A DNA stretch of 58,349 bases from Acinetobacter sp. HR7 (GCF_000773685.1 NZ_JPQO01000188.1:1-58349), one strand, 5' to 3'; counted from the first letter of the stretch, positions 7,958-17,243 are shown. Translations and numbers: made by a program. The notes: a model not told the origin generated them from the letters alone.

Positions 7958-8854
7958 ATGTTTACACATTATGAATTAATGAAACCTTTAATGCATATTA
8001 TGCAAAATAAAAGAGGACCGATTTCTAATCAGGAAGCTTTAAATCAAGTAATTCAGTATTTAGGTTTAACGGAAGAACAGAAAAACCTAAAAATGGAAAA
8101 TGGTAAGAATCTAATCCAGTATAGATTAAGATGGGCTAAGACCTATTTAAAAAAAGCTGGGTTAATAGAAACGATTGATAATCAAAATTTTCAGCTTACA
8201 TCAATAGGTAACGAATTAAATTTAAATTCTATTCAGAAGTTTAGTAATAAGATACTTTCAACTTATCCAAGTTTTAGGGAATTTCGTGCCAAGAATAAAG
8301 AGTTAGCTCAGGAAAGTACGGGATCTGAAGAAGAGCAAACACCAGAGGAAATTATTGAAATAGCTTCAAAAGAACTAAATCAATCATTAAAAGAAGAACT
8401 ATTAGAAAAAATTAAAGCAAATTCTCCTAAGTTTTTTGAACAACTTGTTGTCGATCTGCTTGTAGCGATGGGCTATGGCGGTTCACATCAGGATGCTGCA
8501 CAAGCAATTGGTAAAACTAACGATGGTGGGATTGATGGTGTCATCAGTGAAGATCGCTTAGGTTTAGATAAAATCTATATTCAGGCGAAACGTTGGGAAA
8601 ATACCGTAGGTCGTCCTGATATCCAGCAATTTAAAGGTGCTTTAGCTGACCAAGTTGCAAAGAAAGGGGTATTTATTACGACTTCTAATTTCAGTAAAGA
8701 AGCAATTGAGTCTGCAAAGAAATCAGGCATTGTTTTAATTGATGGAGACAAGCTCACAACACTCATGATCGAATTTGGTCTTGGTGTGCAGATCGAACGG
8801 AGTTTTCATATCTATAAAATCGACCAAGACCGTTTTGATGAAGATAATTTCTAG
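7958..8854 (+). CDS. Mrr-type (type IV) restriction endonuclease
   Basis: This 298-residue protein has an N-terminal winged-helix domain typical of Mrr (about 1-90, starting with YELMKPLMHIM), a polar linker, and a PD-(D/E)XK nuclease domain: helix FEQLVVDLLVAMGYGG (160-175), GGIDG with D193, then YIQAKRW with Q209 and K211. Mrr proteins cut DNA carrying foreign methylation, so it probably acts as a cytosolic defence enzyme. No methyltransferase accompanies it, consistent with type IV. The gene is visibly more AT-rich than guaA and ends flush against the convergent cyclase gene, as expected for acquired cargo. Confidence 0.9.
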   Translation: MFTHYELMKPLMHIMQNKRGPISNQEALNQVIQYLGLTEEQKNLKMENGKNLIQYRLRWAKTYLKKAGLIETIDNQNFQLTSIGNELNLNSIQKFSNKILSTYPSFREFRAKNKELAQESTGSEEEQTPEEIIEIASKELNQSLKEELLEKIKANSPKFFEQLVVDLLVAMGYGGSHQDAAQAIGKTNDGGIDGVISEDRLGLDKIYIQAKRWENTVGRPDIQQFKGALADQVAKKGVFITTSNFSKEAIESAKKSGIVLIDGDKLTTLMIEFGLGVQIERSFHIYKIDQDRFDEDNF

Positions 8855-10105
8855 TTACTCGCCAACGATTTTTATCGGACGGTCATTACTCCAGGAACCA
8901 TGCACTTGTGGCTCCAGAATTGGACTCACGAAAGGATCATAGTGCTCCACCCGGTTCCGGCCATTGGCTTTGGCCTGATACAGCGCAATATCCGCCTGTT
9001 TGATCAAGGTATATAGATCATTTTCACAGGTTTCTAAAATCGCAGCTCCGACTGAAATGGTAAATCTTAAAGATTGCTGCTGATCAATCGCGACCTCGGT
9101 TCTTTCAATCCGCTGTCTTAAGCCGTCGGCAATTTTTAATGCATCATCCAGATGAGTATTCGGGAGCAGTGCAATAAATTCCTCACCACCATAGCGTGCC
9201 AGAATATCGGTAGGACGCATTTCACTACAGGCGGTTTCGGCAATGATTTTTAGGACCTTGTCGCCAATATCATGCCCATAGTTGTCATTAATCTTTTTAA
9301 AATGATCGACATCAAACACAATCAGTGAAGTCGGGTCTGGATGATCTTCCTCAACGATACTCAGTAAATGCCGATGCGCCAGATATTCAAAAGAACGGCG
9401 GTTATTCAAACCGGTCAGTGAATCGGTATGTGCCATATGCTCAAAGGCCTGACGGTTATATTCATTCAGCGTGTGCTGTAAAAACACGATCCTGGATTTT
9501 AGGGTCGAATTCCAGCTGATATAGATACTGAAACTCAGTACCGGCAGGTAAATCAGGGAAAACAAAATTAGCTGTTGCCTGTCCCCGTCGACATTGAAAT
9601 ACACACCGATATAGATCATCAAGGTAATCAGGGCGGAGGTGATCAGCGATGGCTTGAAATGCACATGCACACTCAAATTGGCCAGTACGATAAAAACCAG
9701 CGAAGCATATTGATAAATCTGGGTATAGGGACTTTCAGACTGGTTTAAATTAAAAAACCAGACCGCGCTGGCCCCAATAATGGATGTGGGTAGTAATAAA
9801 TCAAATAAGGGCAAATTCTGCTTGTGATGATAGATCCAGATCGTGAGCAGAGTCATCAGTACGGTAAAACCCAGCTTGGTAATGATCAGCAGCGTATGAA
9901 CATCAGTCAGCACATAAATATCTGCAAGGGTATAGGAGGCATAGGCAAACTGGGCAAACAGGTTGACCTGAAGCAAATATTTCAGGTGCAAACCTTTTTG
10001 ATGCGAGTAATAGTCGGACTTGAGTGCACGGGGAATACGCACAAGTGGGTCTTTAAGTGCTTCCTGGATCAGGAGGCGCGATTCCTTATGAAGTTCATGC
10101 GGCAT
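8855..10105 (-). CDS. membrane-bound diguanylate cyclase (GGDEF), copy 1
   Basis: This 416-residue protein has an N-terminal membrane module of about six helices (45-200) with no recognised sensor name, then a GGDEF domain (about 220-390). The active motif is GGEEF at 306-310 and RPTD at 297-300 is a complete RxxD inhibitory site, so it should make cyclic di-GMP from two GTP with product feedback. DVDHFKKINDNYGHD carries metal-binding Asp and the substrate Asn. It is paralogous to the gene at 10306 and in the same orientation, separated by 200 bp. Confidence 0.93.
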   Translation of the reverse strand: MPHELHKESRLLIQEALKDPLVRIPRALKSDYYSHQKGLHLKYLLQVNLFAQFAYASYTLADIYVLTDVHTLLIITKLGFTVLMTLLTIWIYHHKQNLPLFDLLLPTSIIGASAVWFFNLNQSESPYTQIYQYASLVFIVLANLSVHVHFKPSLITSALITLMIYIGVYFNVDGDRQQLILFSLIYLPVLSFSIYISWNSTLKSRIVFLQHTLNEYNRQAFEHMAHTDSLTGLNNRRSFEYLAHRHLLSIVEEDHPDPTSLIVFDVDHFKKINDNYGHDIGDKVLKIIAETACSEMRPTDILARYGGEEFIALLPNTHLDDALKIADGLRQRIERTEVAIDQQQSLRFTISVGAAILETCENDLYTLIKQADIALYQAKANGRNRVEHYDPFVSPILEPQVHGSWSNDRPIKIVGE

Positions 10106-10305
10106 TCAGCCATCCCCATCAGAAAAATTATATTATTTGTGTCGTAATTTTGTATAAAAATCATTCTATTCTTTAATATTCCATTTTAAAAGTAGGGAAT
10201 TAAAATACACATGTTTCGTTACAACTTTTTAATCTGAAAAATTCAAAAATAGACAATAAAAACATAATGGATAGAGAAATTTTTACTGGAAAAATTGATA
10301 GGGCT

Positions 10306-11589
10306 TTACGAGGTTATGGATTGGGATGTTTTTGATGGTGCAGATTGCATCTCCGGGCGATACACTCTGATCCGGTTACGTCCTGCCCGTTTGGCTGCAT
10401 AGAGCGCAATATCCGCCTGTTTAATCAGTTCATCCAGACTTTGGCTAGGCGATTCCAGTTCAGCAATGCCAATGGAGACAGTAAATTGCAGAGGTGGATT
10501 CTCCTGCACAGGTACATGCTGGCGCTGAATGGAATGGCGGATCCGTTCTGCAATTAGCAGCGCATCCTGTAGCTGGGTATCAGAGAGCAGCACAATAAAC
10601 TCCTCACCACCAAAACGGGCCAGTACATCGCTATGCCGCATTTCTTTGCGTGTGGTTTCAGCAATCACCTGGAGTACCCGGTCACCAACATCATGCCCAT
10701 AGTTATCATTAATCTGTTTGAAATGATCGACATCAAACATCAGTAGACAGCTGGAAGAGGGAGTAGGCCATTCATGGATGCTATGCTCCGCCAGATTGAC
10801 AAAATGTCGGCGATTGTAGAGCTGGGTCAGATCATCAGTATGTGCAAGTTTGCGTACCGCATGGTAATTCCATTCATCCAGCAGGGTCCTTAAAAACGTT
10901 CGGCGCATGTTGATGATATTGGTCCAGTTCATGTAGACGCTAAACAGCAGGATTGGAGTTAGTACCACCGCAAAAGTAAATGCTTCTGACAGTGTCATGA
11001 TCTGAGTCATGGTGATCAATACAAACAGACCGATAAAGAGCGAGCAGTATAAGGAAACCTTGAACTGCACCTTGGTACTGAGATGAATGATCAACAGAAA
11101 GATGGCCGAAGCATATAAATAATTCGCCACATGTGGACTGGTGGAGGTAACCAGCATGATCATCCAGATGCCGGCACAGAGGGTCGTGGCAATTGGCATG
11201 ATCGTGTCCAGCAGCCGGATGTCTTTGCTGTGGCGGAAGAGCAGCTCAGAAATTAGCCATAGACCGAGTGCCACTCCGACACGTGTCAGTCCGGAGATTA
11301 AAGCGAGATCCGGGATAATGAATAGATCGGCAAAGAAATATAGTAAAAAGGCCAGCTGACCCAGTAAATGGATGTGGCGCAAGCTTTGATAAGTATGCTG
11401 GTACAGATACTCATAAAAGCGCGGTTGGAATGGGGCTGGAATGCAGGCATGCTGATTCGCAAGTGCGTGTTCGATCACTTGGCGGTTATTTAGTTCATGT
11501 TCAGAAAGTTTCATATTTTCTGAAGCATGTTCACTGAGGTTGTGCAAGTTGGTATGAGAGCTATACAACTTACGGTCAGCAAAAGACAT
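10306..11589 (-). CDS. membrane-bound diguanylate cyclase (GGDEF), copy 2
   Basis: This 427-residue protein is built like its neighbour: a soluble N-terminal segment (about 1-70), five or six membrane helices (75-225) and a GGDEF domain (about 245-412). GGEEF at 327-331 and RHSD at 318-321 indicate an active cyclase with an RxxD I-site. The N-terminus is uncertain; Met26 is an alternative start and neither start has a strong ribosome site. A 7+1+7 palindrome (11612-11626) just upstream could be an operator. The two cyclases probably arose by tandem duplication. Confidence 0.92.
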   Translation of the reverse strand: MSFADRKLYSSHTNLHNLSEHASENMKLSEHELNNRQVIEHALANQHACIPAPFQPRFYEYLYQHTYQSLRHIHLLGQLAFLLYFFADLFIIPDLALISGLTRVGVALGLWLISELLFRHSKDIRLLDTIMPIATTLCAGIWMIMLVTSTSPHVANYLYASAIFLLIIHLSTKVQFKVSLYCSLFIGLFVLITMTQIMTLSEAFTFAVVLTPILLFSVYMNWTNIINMRRTFLRTLLDEWNYHAVRKLAHTDDLTQLYNRRHFVNLAEHSIHEWPTPSSSCLLMFDVDHFKQINDNYGHDVGDRVLQVIAETTRKEMRHSDVLARFGGEEFIVLLSDTQLQDALLIAERIRHSIQRQHVPVQENPPLQFTVSIGIAELESPSQSLDELIKQADIALYAAKRAGRNRIRVYRPEMQSAPSKTSQSITS

Positions 11590-11611
11590 AATCAGGCCCA
11601 GAATTTAATAA

Positions 11612-11626
11612 GCTCATATTATGAGC
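11612..11626. repeat. palindrome upstream of diguanylate cyclase copy 2
   Basis: GCTCATA-T-TATGAGC is a perfect 7-bp inverted repeat around one base, 23 bp upstream of the minus-strand start codon at 11589. The position fits an operator for this gene. Confidence 0.5.
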
Positions 11627-11782
11627 AAATTGGAATGAATAAGAGCTACCCTAATTGGGGAGGATTGCGATGGATGGAACAGGAAAAAGTAACAAAAGAT
11701 TTAAATATGGATGATAAGTGTGACTTATTTCGCATAATTTTTATAAAGTGTTATTTATTAAATCATAAATTAGCATAAATTC

Positions 11783-11798
11783 CGTTTCACGTGAAACA
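11783..11798. promoter_or_regulatory. parS-like ParB binding site
   Basis: CGTTTCACGTGAAACA matches the bacterial chromosomal parS consensus TGTTTCACGTGAAACA at 15 of 16 positions and contains the perfect 14-bp palindrome GTTTCACGTGAAAC. It lies in a non-coding stretch, as many parS sites do. Such sites nucleate the ParB-CTP clamp and SMC loading near the origin of replication. Confidence 0.88.
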
Positions 11799-12081
11799 AT
11801 TTGGTGCAAATTTAGGCATTTTTTAGAAGAAAATCGACCTGGAATGAATCAATATTGTATTAAAAATACGCAAGAATCCTCTTTGCAAAACAGCAACAAC
11901 TGAGCTGGAAAATGTTGCTTAAAATCAGCTTGAGCCTATGACAAGAATAAATGAGATCGAGCACAGCTATCGAAGTGGTAAAACTGGATAATCCTAAAAC
12001 TGAGAAACATAATCCTGTGATGCTGGCTATTCATGGAATCGAAATGCTCTGATCTTTTAACCTAGCTGAGTGAGCCGAATC

Positions 12082-13029
12082 ATGTCGAATAATAATGAGA
12101 CCGAAATTTTCAATTCAGATGACTGTATTAAATACGTCAATCAGTTTGTTACGGAATTTCCATTACGCCGTGCGGAAATCGGTCAGGGTACGGTGATCAA
12201 ACGCGCCTTGCCGAGCAAGCATAAACGCATGATCGGGGCCTGGTGCTTTCTGGATCATGCTGGTCCGGCACATTTTCCACAGGGAGATGGTCTGGATATC
12301 GGCCCACATCCACATATTGGCTTGCAGACTTTTACTTGGATGATTGAAGGCACCATGATGCATTATGACAGTTTGGGGAATCAGCAGCTGTTGCGCCCGC
12401 GTCAGGTCAATCTGATGACAGCGGGTTATGGCATTTCTCATGCCGAAGTGGCACCGGAAACCGAAACCCATATACATGCTGCCCAGCTGTGGATTGCACT
12501 ACCAGATGATTTAATCAATATGGCACCAGCGTTTGAGCATTATCCGGAATTACCGGTGGTGACAGATCAGGGCATTGAATTTACGGTATTGGTCGGGAAA
12601 TTCCTGACTGCACAATCACCAGTCAAAGTGCATAGTGAACTGCTTGGGGTTGATTTATATTCGGCTGACAGTACCCGGGCCGTATTGCTACTGAATCCAA
12701 AATTCGAGTATGGCTTTCTGGCACTTGAGGGCACAGCCAGTATTAATGGGCATGAGCTGACCGATGACAATATGGTGATTCTGGAACCGGGCCTGGAGCA
12801 GGTGCAGGTCGAGATTCATGCCGGCAGCCGGATCTTGCTTCTGGGTGGTGAGCCTTTTGAGACGCCTATCCTGCTGTGGTGGAATCTGGTTGGTCGAGAT
12901 ATGGAAGAACTGAAAGTGGCCCGTGAACAGTGGATGATGGGGCATGAGCGTTTTGGCTCAATTCCAGAATATGATGGCCCGCGTCTGGAAGCGCCAGCTT
13001 TTCCAGAACGTATGCGTGCTTCCAAATAA
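12082..13029 (+). CDS. pirin family protein
   Basis: This 315-residue protein is a bicupin of the pirin family. The N-terminal cupin has the metal ligands H76 and H78 in HPHIGLQTF, with H120 and E122 in ISHAEV, matching the four-ligand Fe site of known pirins. Some bacterial pirins oxidise quercetin; others bind regulatory proteins. ATG 12082 is preferred over the in-frame GTG 12070 since neither has a strong ribosome site. It is 18 bp from the OsmC gene, so the two are likely co-transcribed. Confidence 0.9.
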   Translation: MSNNNETEIFNSDDCIKYVNQFVTEFPLRRAEIGQGTVIKRALPSKHKRMIGAWCFLDHAGPAHFPQGDGLDIGPHPHIGLQTFTWMIEGTMMHYDSLGNQQLLRPRQVNLMTAGYGISHAEVAPETETHIHAAQLWIALPDDLINMAPAFEHYPELPVVTDQGIEFTVLVGKFLTAQSPVKVHSELLGVDLYSADSTRAVLLLNPKFEYGFLALEGTASINGHELTDDNMVILEPGLEQVQVEIHAGSRILLLGGEPFETPILLWWNLVGRDMEELKVAREQWMMGHERFGSIPEYDGPRLEAPAFPERMRASK

Positions 13030-13047
13030 GAATAAAGGACAACGAGG

Positions 13048-13446
13048 ATGGCAATCATTGCAACTGCTCAGGTGCATAGTCTGGAAACGCCGTGGCAGGG
13101 GCGAATCAGTCATGGCAAGCATCAATATTTGACGGATAAACCAGAAAGTTTTGGCGGCCAGGACAGCGGTCCGGCGCCGTATGATTTTCTACTGGCCAGC
13201 CTGATTTCTTGCACCATGATTACCTTACGTATATATGCCCAGCATAAGGGCGTTGAATTGGGTGAATTTCAGGTCGAGGCAGACTTTTTCAGTAACAAAG
13301 AAGGGCAGGAATGGATTGAACGTCGCCTAAGTTTTCAAAATAAATTAGATGCAGAATGGCAGCAGAAAATTCTGGACATCTGTCAGAAAACCCCAGTGAC
13401 CAAAACATTGCTCCGGAGTCTAGAGATTCGAACATCTTTGATGTGA
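13048..13446 (+). CDS. OsmC/Ohr family protein
   Basis: This 132-residue protein is a small OsmC-fold protein. The motif GPAPYDFLLASLISC brings the first redox cysteine C55, and the second, C112, lies in LDICQKTPVTKTL, the usual two-Cys arrangement that reduces organic hydroperoxides. It is probably cytosolic and works with a dihydrolipoyl-type reductant, as in Ohr; it is too divergent to say OsmC or Ohr with certainty. An AAGGA box lies shortly before ATG 13048. Its partner pirin gene is immediately upstream. Confidence 0.9.
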   Translation: MAIIATAQVHSLETPWQGRISHGKHQYLTDKPESFGGQDSGPAPYDFLLASLISCTMITLRIYAQHKGVELGEFQVEADFFSNKEGQEWIERRLSFQNKLDAEWQQKILDICQKTPVTKTLLRSLEIRTSLM

Positions 13447-13564
13447 ACAGATTTATTTAAAAGTAGATGAAATGTAATTTGATGCTTCACCCATCTCACG
13501 GTGTAGCCCCTGTTTTTGCTATGCTGATGGCAACACGAACAATCAGAATAATAAAGAGTCAACT

Positions 13565-14212
13565 ATGCGTATCCTGCACCATCTCGAACAGTCCCGATCT
13601 TTCCGTATTCTATGGGCGCTGGAAGAACTGGGGCTGGATTATGAAATTAAATATCACCGACGCCTACCCAATTTTGCCGCACCCTCAGAACTGAAAATGA
13701 TTCACCCATTAGGCAAAGCGCCGATCCTGATTGATGATGACTTGGTACTGGTCGAATCTGCAGTGATTTTGCAGTATCTACAGGAAGCCTATGATACGGC
13801 AATGGAATTCCAACCCTTGACTGCAGCAGCCAGACAGCAATACCGTTACTGGATGCATTATTCTGAAGGTTCACTGATGCCACTTCTGGTCATGCAGTTG
13901 GTAATGAACTCAGTCGAGAAACATGCCCCTTTTCTGTTCCGACCATTTGCAAGACAAATTACCAGCGGGGTAAAAAAGCAGTTTATCCAGCCCCGCCTTC
14001 GAGAGCATATTCACTATCTGGAAGATTACCTGAGTGAGCATGAATATTTTGCTGGCCGTTTCAGCTTTGCCGATATCCAGATGAGTTTTCCACTGGAAGC
14101 AATATTGACGCGTACCGGCAAGCGTTATCCGGCGATTGAGGCTTATCTGGATAGACTTTCCCATCGCCCAGCCTATTTCCGGGCGATGTCTAAAGAAGAA
14201 GTTTTACGTTAA
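13565..14212 (+). CDS. glutathione S-transferase family protein
   Basis: This 215-residue protein has an N-terminal thioredoxin-like domain (about 1-78) with the glutathione-contact motif VESAVI (E63, S64) and the cis-proline KAPIL (P52), then an all-helical C-terminal domain. S10 in LEQSRSFR is a candidate catalytic serine. It belongs to the broad cytosolic GST group; the substrate is not predictable. It has its own 118-bp upstream gap after the OsmC gene and ends at a terminator shared with convergent phoR. Confidence 0.9.
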   Translation: MRILHHLEQSRSFRILWALEELGLDYEIKYHRRLPNFAAPSELKMIHPLGKAPILIDDDLVLVESAVILQYLQEAYDTAMEFQPLTAAARQQYRYWMHYSEGSLMPLLVMQLVMNSVEKHAPFLFRPFARQITSGVKKQFIQPRLREHIHYLEDYLSEHEYFAGRFSFADIQMSFPLEAILTRTGKRYPAIEAYLDRLSHRPAYFRAMSKEEVLR

Positions 14213-14227
14213 AAATTTTCCGAAAAG

Positions 14228-14250
14228 AAAGGTGCTTAAAGGCACCTTTT
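14228..14250. terminator. bidirectional terminator between GST and phoR
   Basis: Stem AAAGGTGC/GCACCTTT with a short loop, flanked by A-rich and T-rich tracts, lies between convergent genes and can serve both. Confidence 0.8.
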
Positions 14251-14269
14251 GATTTAAATCGCTTTTGAA

Positions 14270-15628
14270 TTAATCCGGGAAACTGAGTCGTTCTTTGGGG
14301 AAAATGACTTTAAAGGTCGAGCCTTCATTTTCCTTGGATTCAATCACCAGTTGGGCCTGATGCTGCATCAGCACGTGTTTTACAATCGCAAGTCCCAGCC
14401 CAGTACCCCCGGTACGGCGGCTCCGGTCAGAATCCACCCGGTAGAAACGTTCGGTCAGACGGGGCAGGTGTTTGGTATTGATTCCGATCCCGGTATCCTG
14501 TACCACAAAATAGGCAGATTCACCATCATCATGCCAGCCCATGGTTACGGTACCACCTTTCGGGGTATATTTAATCGCATTGGTAATCAGGTTACTGAAG
14601 GCACTGGCAATTTCCATATCCGAGCCAATCAGGTCGCAGTGGCTGTCGATATCCAGATTCAGGGTATGGCCATAGTCCACGTTATAGGCCTGGGCATCAT
14701 CAAACAGCTGGTTCATCAGGCTCGGCATGTCGATGATCTGGTTCTTGGCCAGATTTTTGTCATTTTCCAGGCGCGACAGCAGCAGCAGGTCATTCACCAG
14801 TGCATTCATACGCCGGGTCTGGGACTGCATCTGGTCAAAGGCGCGTTTCCAGCGTGGACTGATATCTTCCTGATCGGTAAAGGTTTCGATATAGCCGCTG
14901 AGTACGGTCAGCGGGGTACGCAGTTCGTGGGAAATGTTGTCGACAAAGTCCTTACGCATCTGCTCCAGATTATGCATCCGGGTCACGTCATAAGCGACCA
15001 GCAGGCGGCTTTCGCCACCAAAACGGGTCATCTTGATCTGCACATAATGGTCTTCCACAACCGGAGACTGCATTTTCAGGCCATCCGGAGCATCATCTAT
15101 ATGATGGTAGTATTCAATAAATTCCGGTTGAGAGAGCAGTGTCAGGATATTGCAACCTTTGTCTTCTGCTTTGAGACCCAGCAGACGCTCTGCAGCGGGA
15201 TTCCACCATTCAATCTGCTGCTTATCATCAATCAGAATTACTGCTTCCTGAAGTGCAACCAGTGAAGATTGGGCACGATCAATCAGTTCCACCATTTCTG
15301 CCTGAACAATGCGTTCCTGTCGTTGAGCCTGATAGACGTTAAACAACAAGGCACCCCAGATGCCATTGATCTTGGGTGGTACATCATATGGACGGTTGGA
15401 AATCCAGTCATTGACCAGATACAAGGAACGGATCTGCGTGGCAAAAAAAGCTACAAAAGCCAGCACGATACAGACCCAGAAATAGCCGATCCCGAACCCG
15501 ATTAGGCTGCCGATCAGCAGAAAACCAGCCAGTAGACGTAAATCCTGCTTGGCAAAATCCCAGAGGCTGTTGGAGCGAGGCATCTTGTGTCCACGGGCCA
15601 TTTCAGGAACAGGGTAGGGTTTATACAT
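14270..15628 (-). CDS. phoR: phosphate-regulon sensor histidine kinase PhoR
   Basis: This 452-residue inner-membrane kinase senses phosphate status through Pst/PhoU and phosphorylates PhoB. Two close membrane helices (about 30-65) lead to a cytoplasmic linker, a PAS domain (about 115-215), a HisKA dimerisation domain with H234 in NISHELRTPL, and a HATPase domain with N350, D378TG and GGTGLGL (407-413). The start is uncertain: Met16 would give 437 residues, closer to E. coli PhoR (431). It starts 24 bp downstream of phoB and ends at a terminator. Confidence 0.94.
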   Translation of the reverse strand: MYKPYPVPEMARGHKMPRSNSLWDFAKQDLRLLAGFLLIGSLIGFGIGYFWVCIVLAFVAFFATQIRSLYLVNDWISNRPYDVPPKINGIWGALLFNVYQAQRQERIVQAEMVELIDRAQSSLVALQEAVILIDDKQQIEWWNPAAERLLGLKAEDKGCNILTLLSQPEFIEYYHHIDDAPDGLKMQSPVVEDHYVQIKMTRFGGESRLLVAYDVTRMHNLEQMRKDFVDNISHELRTPLTVLSGYIETFTDQEDISPRWKRAFDQMQSQTRRMNALVNDLLLLSRLENDKNLAKNQIIDMPSLMNQLFDDAQAYNVDYGHTLNLDIDSHCDLIGSDMEIASAFSNLITNAIKYTPKGGTVTMGWHDDGESAYFVVQDTGIGINTKHLPRLTERFYRVDSDRSRRTGGTGLGLAIVKHVLMQHQAQLVIESKENEGSTFKVIFPKERLSFPD

Positions 15629-15652
15629 AAAGCAGGATTTACCTAAGTCAGA

Positions 15653-16363
15653 TTAGCCGAGGGCAACATCGGCACGGGTAGAGAAACGGTAACCGGTACC
15701 ACGTACGGTCTGTACATAACGGTCAGCCCCATACGGTTCCAGTACCTTGCGCAGGCGACGGATATGTACGTCAATGGTCCGGTCTTCAATATAGACGCTA
15801 CCGCCCCACACCTGATCCAGCAGCTGGGCACGGGTATAGGCACGTTCCGGATGGGTCATAAAGAAGGCCAGCAGGCGATATTCGGTCGGTCCCATATCCA
15901 GAAGGGTGTCACCAAAGCTGACGCGCTGGCTGACCGGGTCCAGCACCAGGCCGTTGGCATCAATATTCTTGTCATTGCTCAGGCCATTGGTACGACGCAG
16001 CACAGCTTTGATCCGAGAGACCAGTTCACGGGTGGAAAATGGCTTGGTCATGTAGTCATCGGCACCGGCATCCAGACCTTGCACCTTATGATCTTCTTCA
16101 CCACGTGCGGTGAGCATAATCACCGGAATTTCCGACAGGCTTTCATCACGTTTCAGCCGGCGGCACAGATCGACACCACTGACGCCACCGGGCATCATCC
16201 AGTCTAACAGGATAAGTGCCGGACGCTGATCCACAATCATTTGATGGGCCTGCTTGGCATCTTCTGCCTCCAGACAATTAAAGCCTGCCATATCCAGGGC
16301 AGTATGGATCATTTCACGAATTGGAAGCTCATCATCGACGATTAAAATGTAGTCATCTTTCAC
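15653..16363 (-). CDS. phoB: phosphate-regulon response regulator PhoB
   Basis: This 236-residue OmpR-class regulator has a receiver domain (1-120) with the acidic pocket D10/D11, phospho-acceptor D54 in LLDWMMP, T85 and K107, followed by a winged-helix DNA-binding domain (about 135-232) ending [12 protein letters not shown]. It activates phosphate-starvation genes at Pho boxes. phoB is the promoter-proximal gene of phoBR. Two TGTCAT-type half-sites lie upstream (16402-16437), but their spacing is not the standard 11 bp, so autoregulation is only possible. Confidence 0.95.
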   Translation of the reverse strand: MKDDYILIVDDELPIREMIHTALDMAGFNCLEAEDAKQAHQMIVDQRPALILLDWMMPGGVSGVDLCRRLKRDESLSEIPVIMLTARGEEDHKVQGLDAGADDYMTKPFSTRELVSRIKAVLRRTNGLSNDKNIDANGLVLDPVSQRVSFGDTLLDMGPTEYRLLAFFMTHPERAYTRAQLLDQVWGGSVYIEDRTIDVHIRRLRKVLEPYGADRYVQTVRGTGYRFSTRADVALG

Positions 16364-16565
16364 AACGCAATACCCTATCAGTTAACGGTGGACCGTTTTA
16401 TATTTATGACAAGCCTTATTACAAAGATTAATTATGACAGTATCATTGCAGAAAGGGCAGCTTCCCAGATTTCGCAAAGAATTGTGACAATTAAAAACAA
16501 TCCGTACTCGACCAAATATCATTTTTAAACAACTGAAATCATGTTATTTGGCTATTCAAAATTCA

Positions 16566-17243
16566 CTACTTTTTCTCGGCAAAGGTCTCAAACAGGGTCA
16601 GGAACACAATACTGCATGATGACAACACTTCTTCCATCGACTGTTTAAAGCCGCTCATGACCCAGCGAATTGCGATCTGGGTCACATAGCCATTTAAGCC
16701 GGTAGAGACCAGCGAAATTTCCTGTTCGGAACGGCTCAAGTTTGGCATCATCAGCATGACAAAGGCCTGAATCATGCGGTCAAAACGGCTCATGGTTTCA
16801 TGAATGGTGGCCTGATTATGCAGTTCCTGCACCAGCATGGCATCAATATAGATAATCCGGGCCATCCGTGGGTTATCACGTAAGGTGGTGAGTAGAGCGG
16901 TCAAACCTGCTTCAATCATTTTCTTCGGATCGGAGGAAGCCTGCATCATCGCCTGCATGACATTTTGCTGCAGTTCATCAATCAGTTTCAGGAAAATGGT
17001 CTGGAACAAATGTTCGCTTTTCTTGAATGACTCATAGAAATAACGCTCGGTCAGCTTGGCTTCATTACAAATATCTTTGACCGTCACAGAAAAAAAGCCA
17101 TGGGTACCATAAGCCTGAATACCGGCTTCAATCAGCTTTTCCCGGCGTGCCTGCTGACGCTCAGTCATAGATAGGCCCTTAAACTGGCGTTCCTTTGCTA
17201 CCGTTTTTTGTTGTTTTTTCTCAGAAGTTGCTGACTGTGTCAT
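16566..17243 (-). CDS. TetR family transcriptional regulator
   Basis: This 225-residue protein has a charged N-terminal extension, a TetR helix-turn-helix (about 36-80) with FFSVTVKDICNEAKLTERYFYESF, and a helical ligand-binding domain. It is divergent from the SDR gene with 220 bp between. That gap holds an 8-4-8 palindrome overlapping the SDR promoter, the expected layout for a repressor of the neighbour and itself. The inducer is unknown. Confidence 0.92.
   Translation of the reverse strand: MTQSATSEKKQQKTVAKERQFKGLSMTERQQARREKLIEAGIQAYGTHGFFSVTVKDICNEAKLTERYFYESFKKSEHLFQTIFLKLIDELQQNVMQAMMQASSDPKKMIEAGLTALLTTLRDNPRMARIIYIDAMLVQELHNQATIHETMSRFDRMIQAFVMLMMPNLSRSEQEISLVSTGLNGYVTQIAIRWVMSGFKQSMEEVLSSCSIVFLTLFETFAEKK

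Larger units (their letters stand above)
11590..12081. other. intergenic region between cyclase and pirin genes
   Basis: Nearly 500 bp without a supported gene. It contains the palindrome at 11612, the parS-like site at 11783, and a 33-codon plus-strand frame at 11951-12052 whose end (PVMLAIHGIEML) looks protein-like but has no good ribosome site. The short frame at 11635-11778 shows no recognisable features. Confidence 0.5.

Noticed and set aside
11635..11778. 47-codon plus-strand frame before the parS site
   Set aside because: No recognisable features; the region is AT-rich intergenic DNA.
14351..15265. Long plus-strand frame opposite phoR
   Set aside because: Shadow of phoR; no ribosome site and a composition typical of an antisense reading of a conserved gene.
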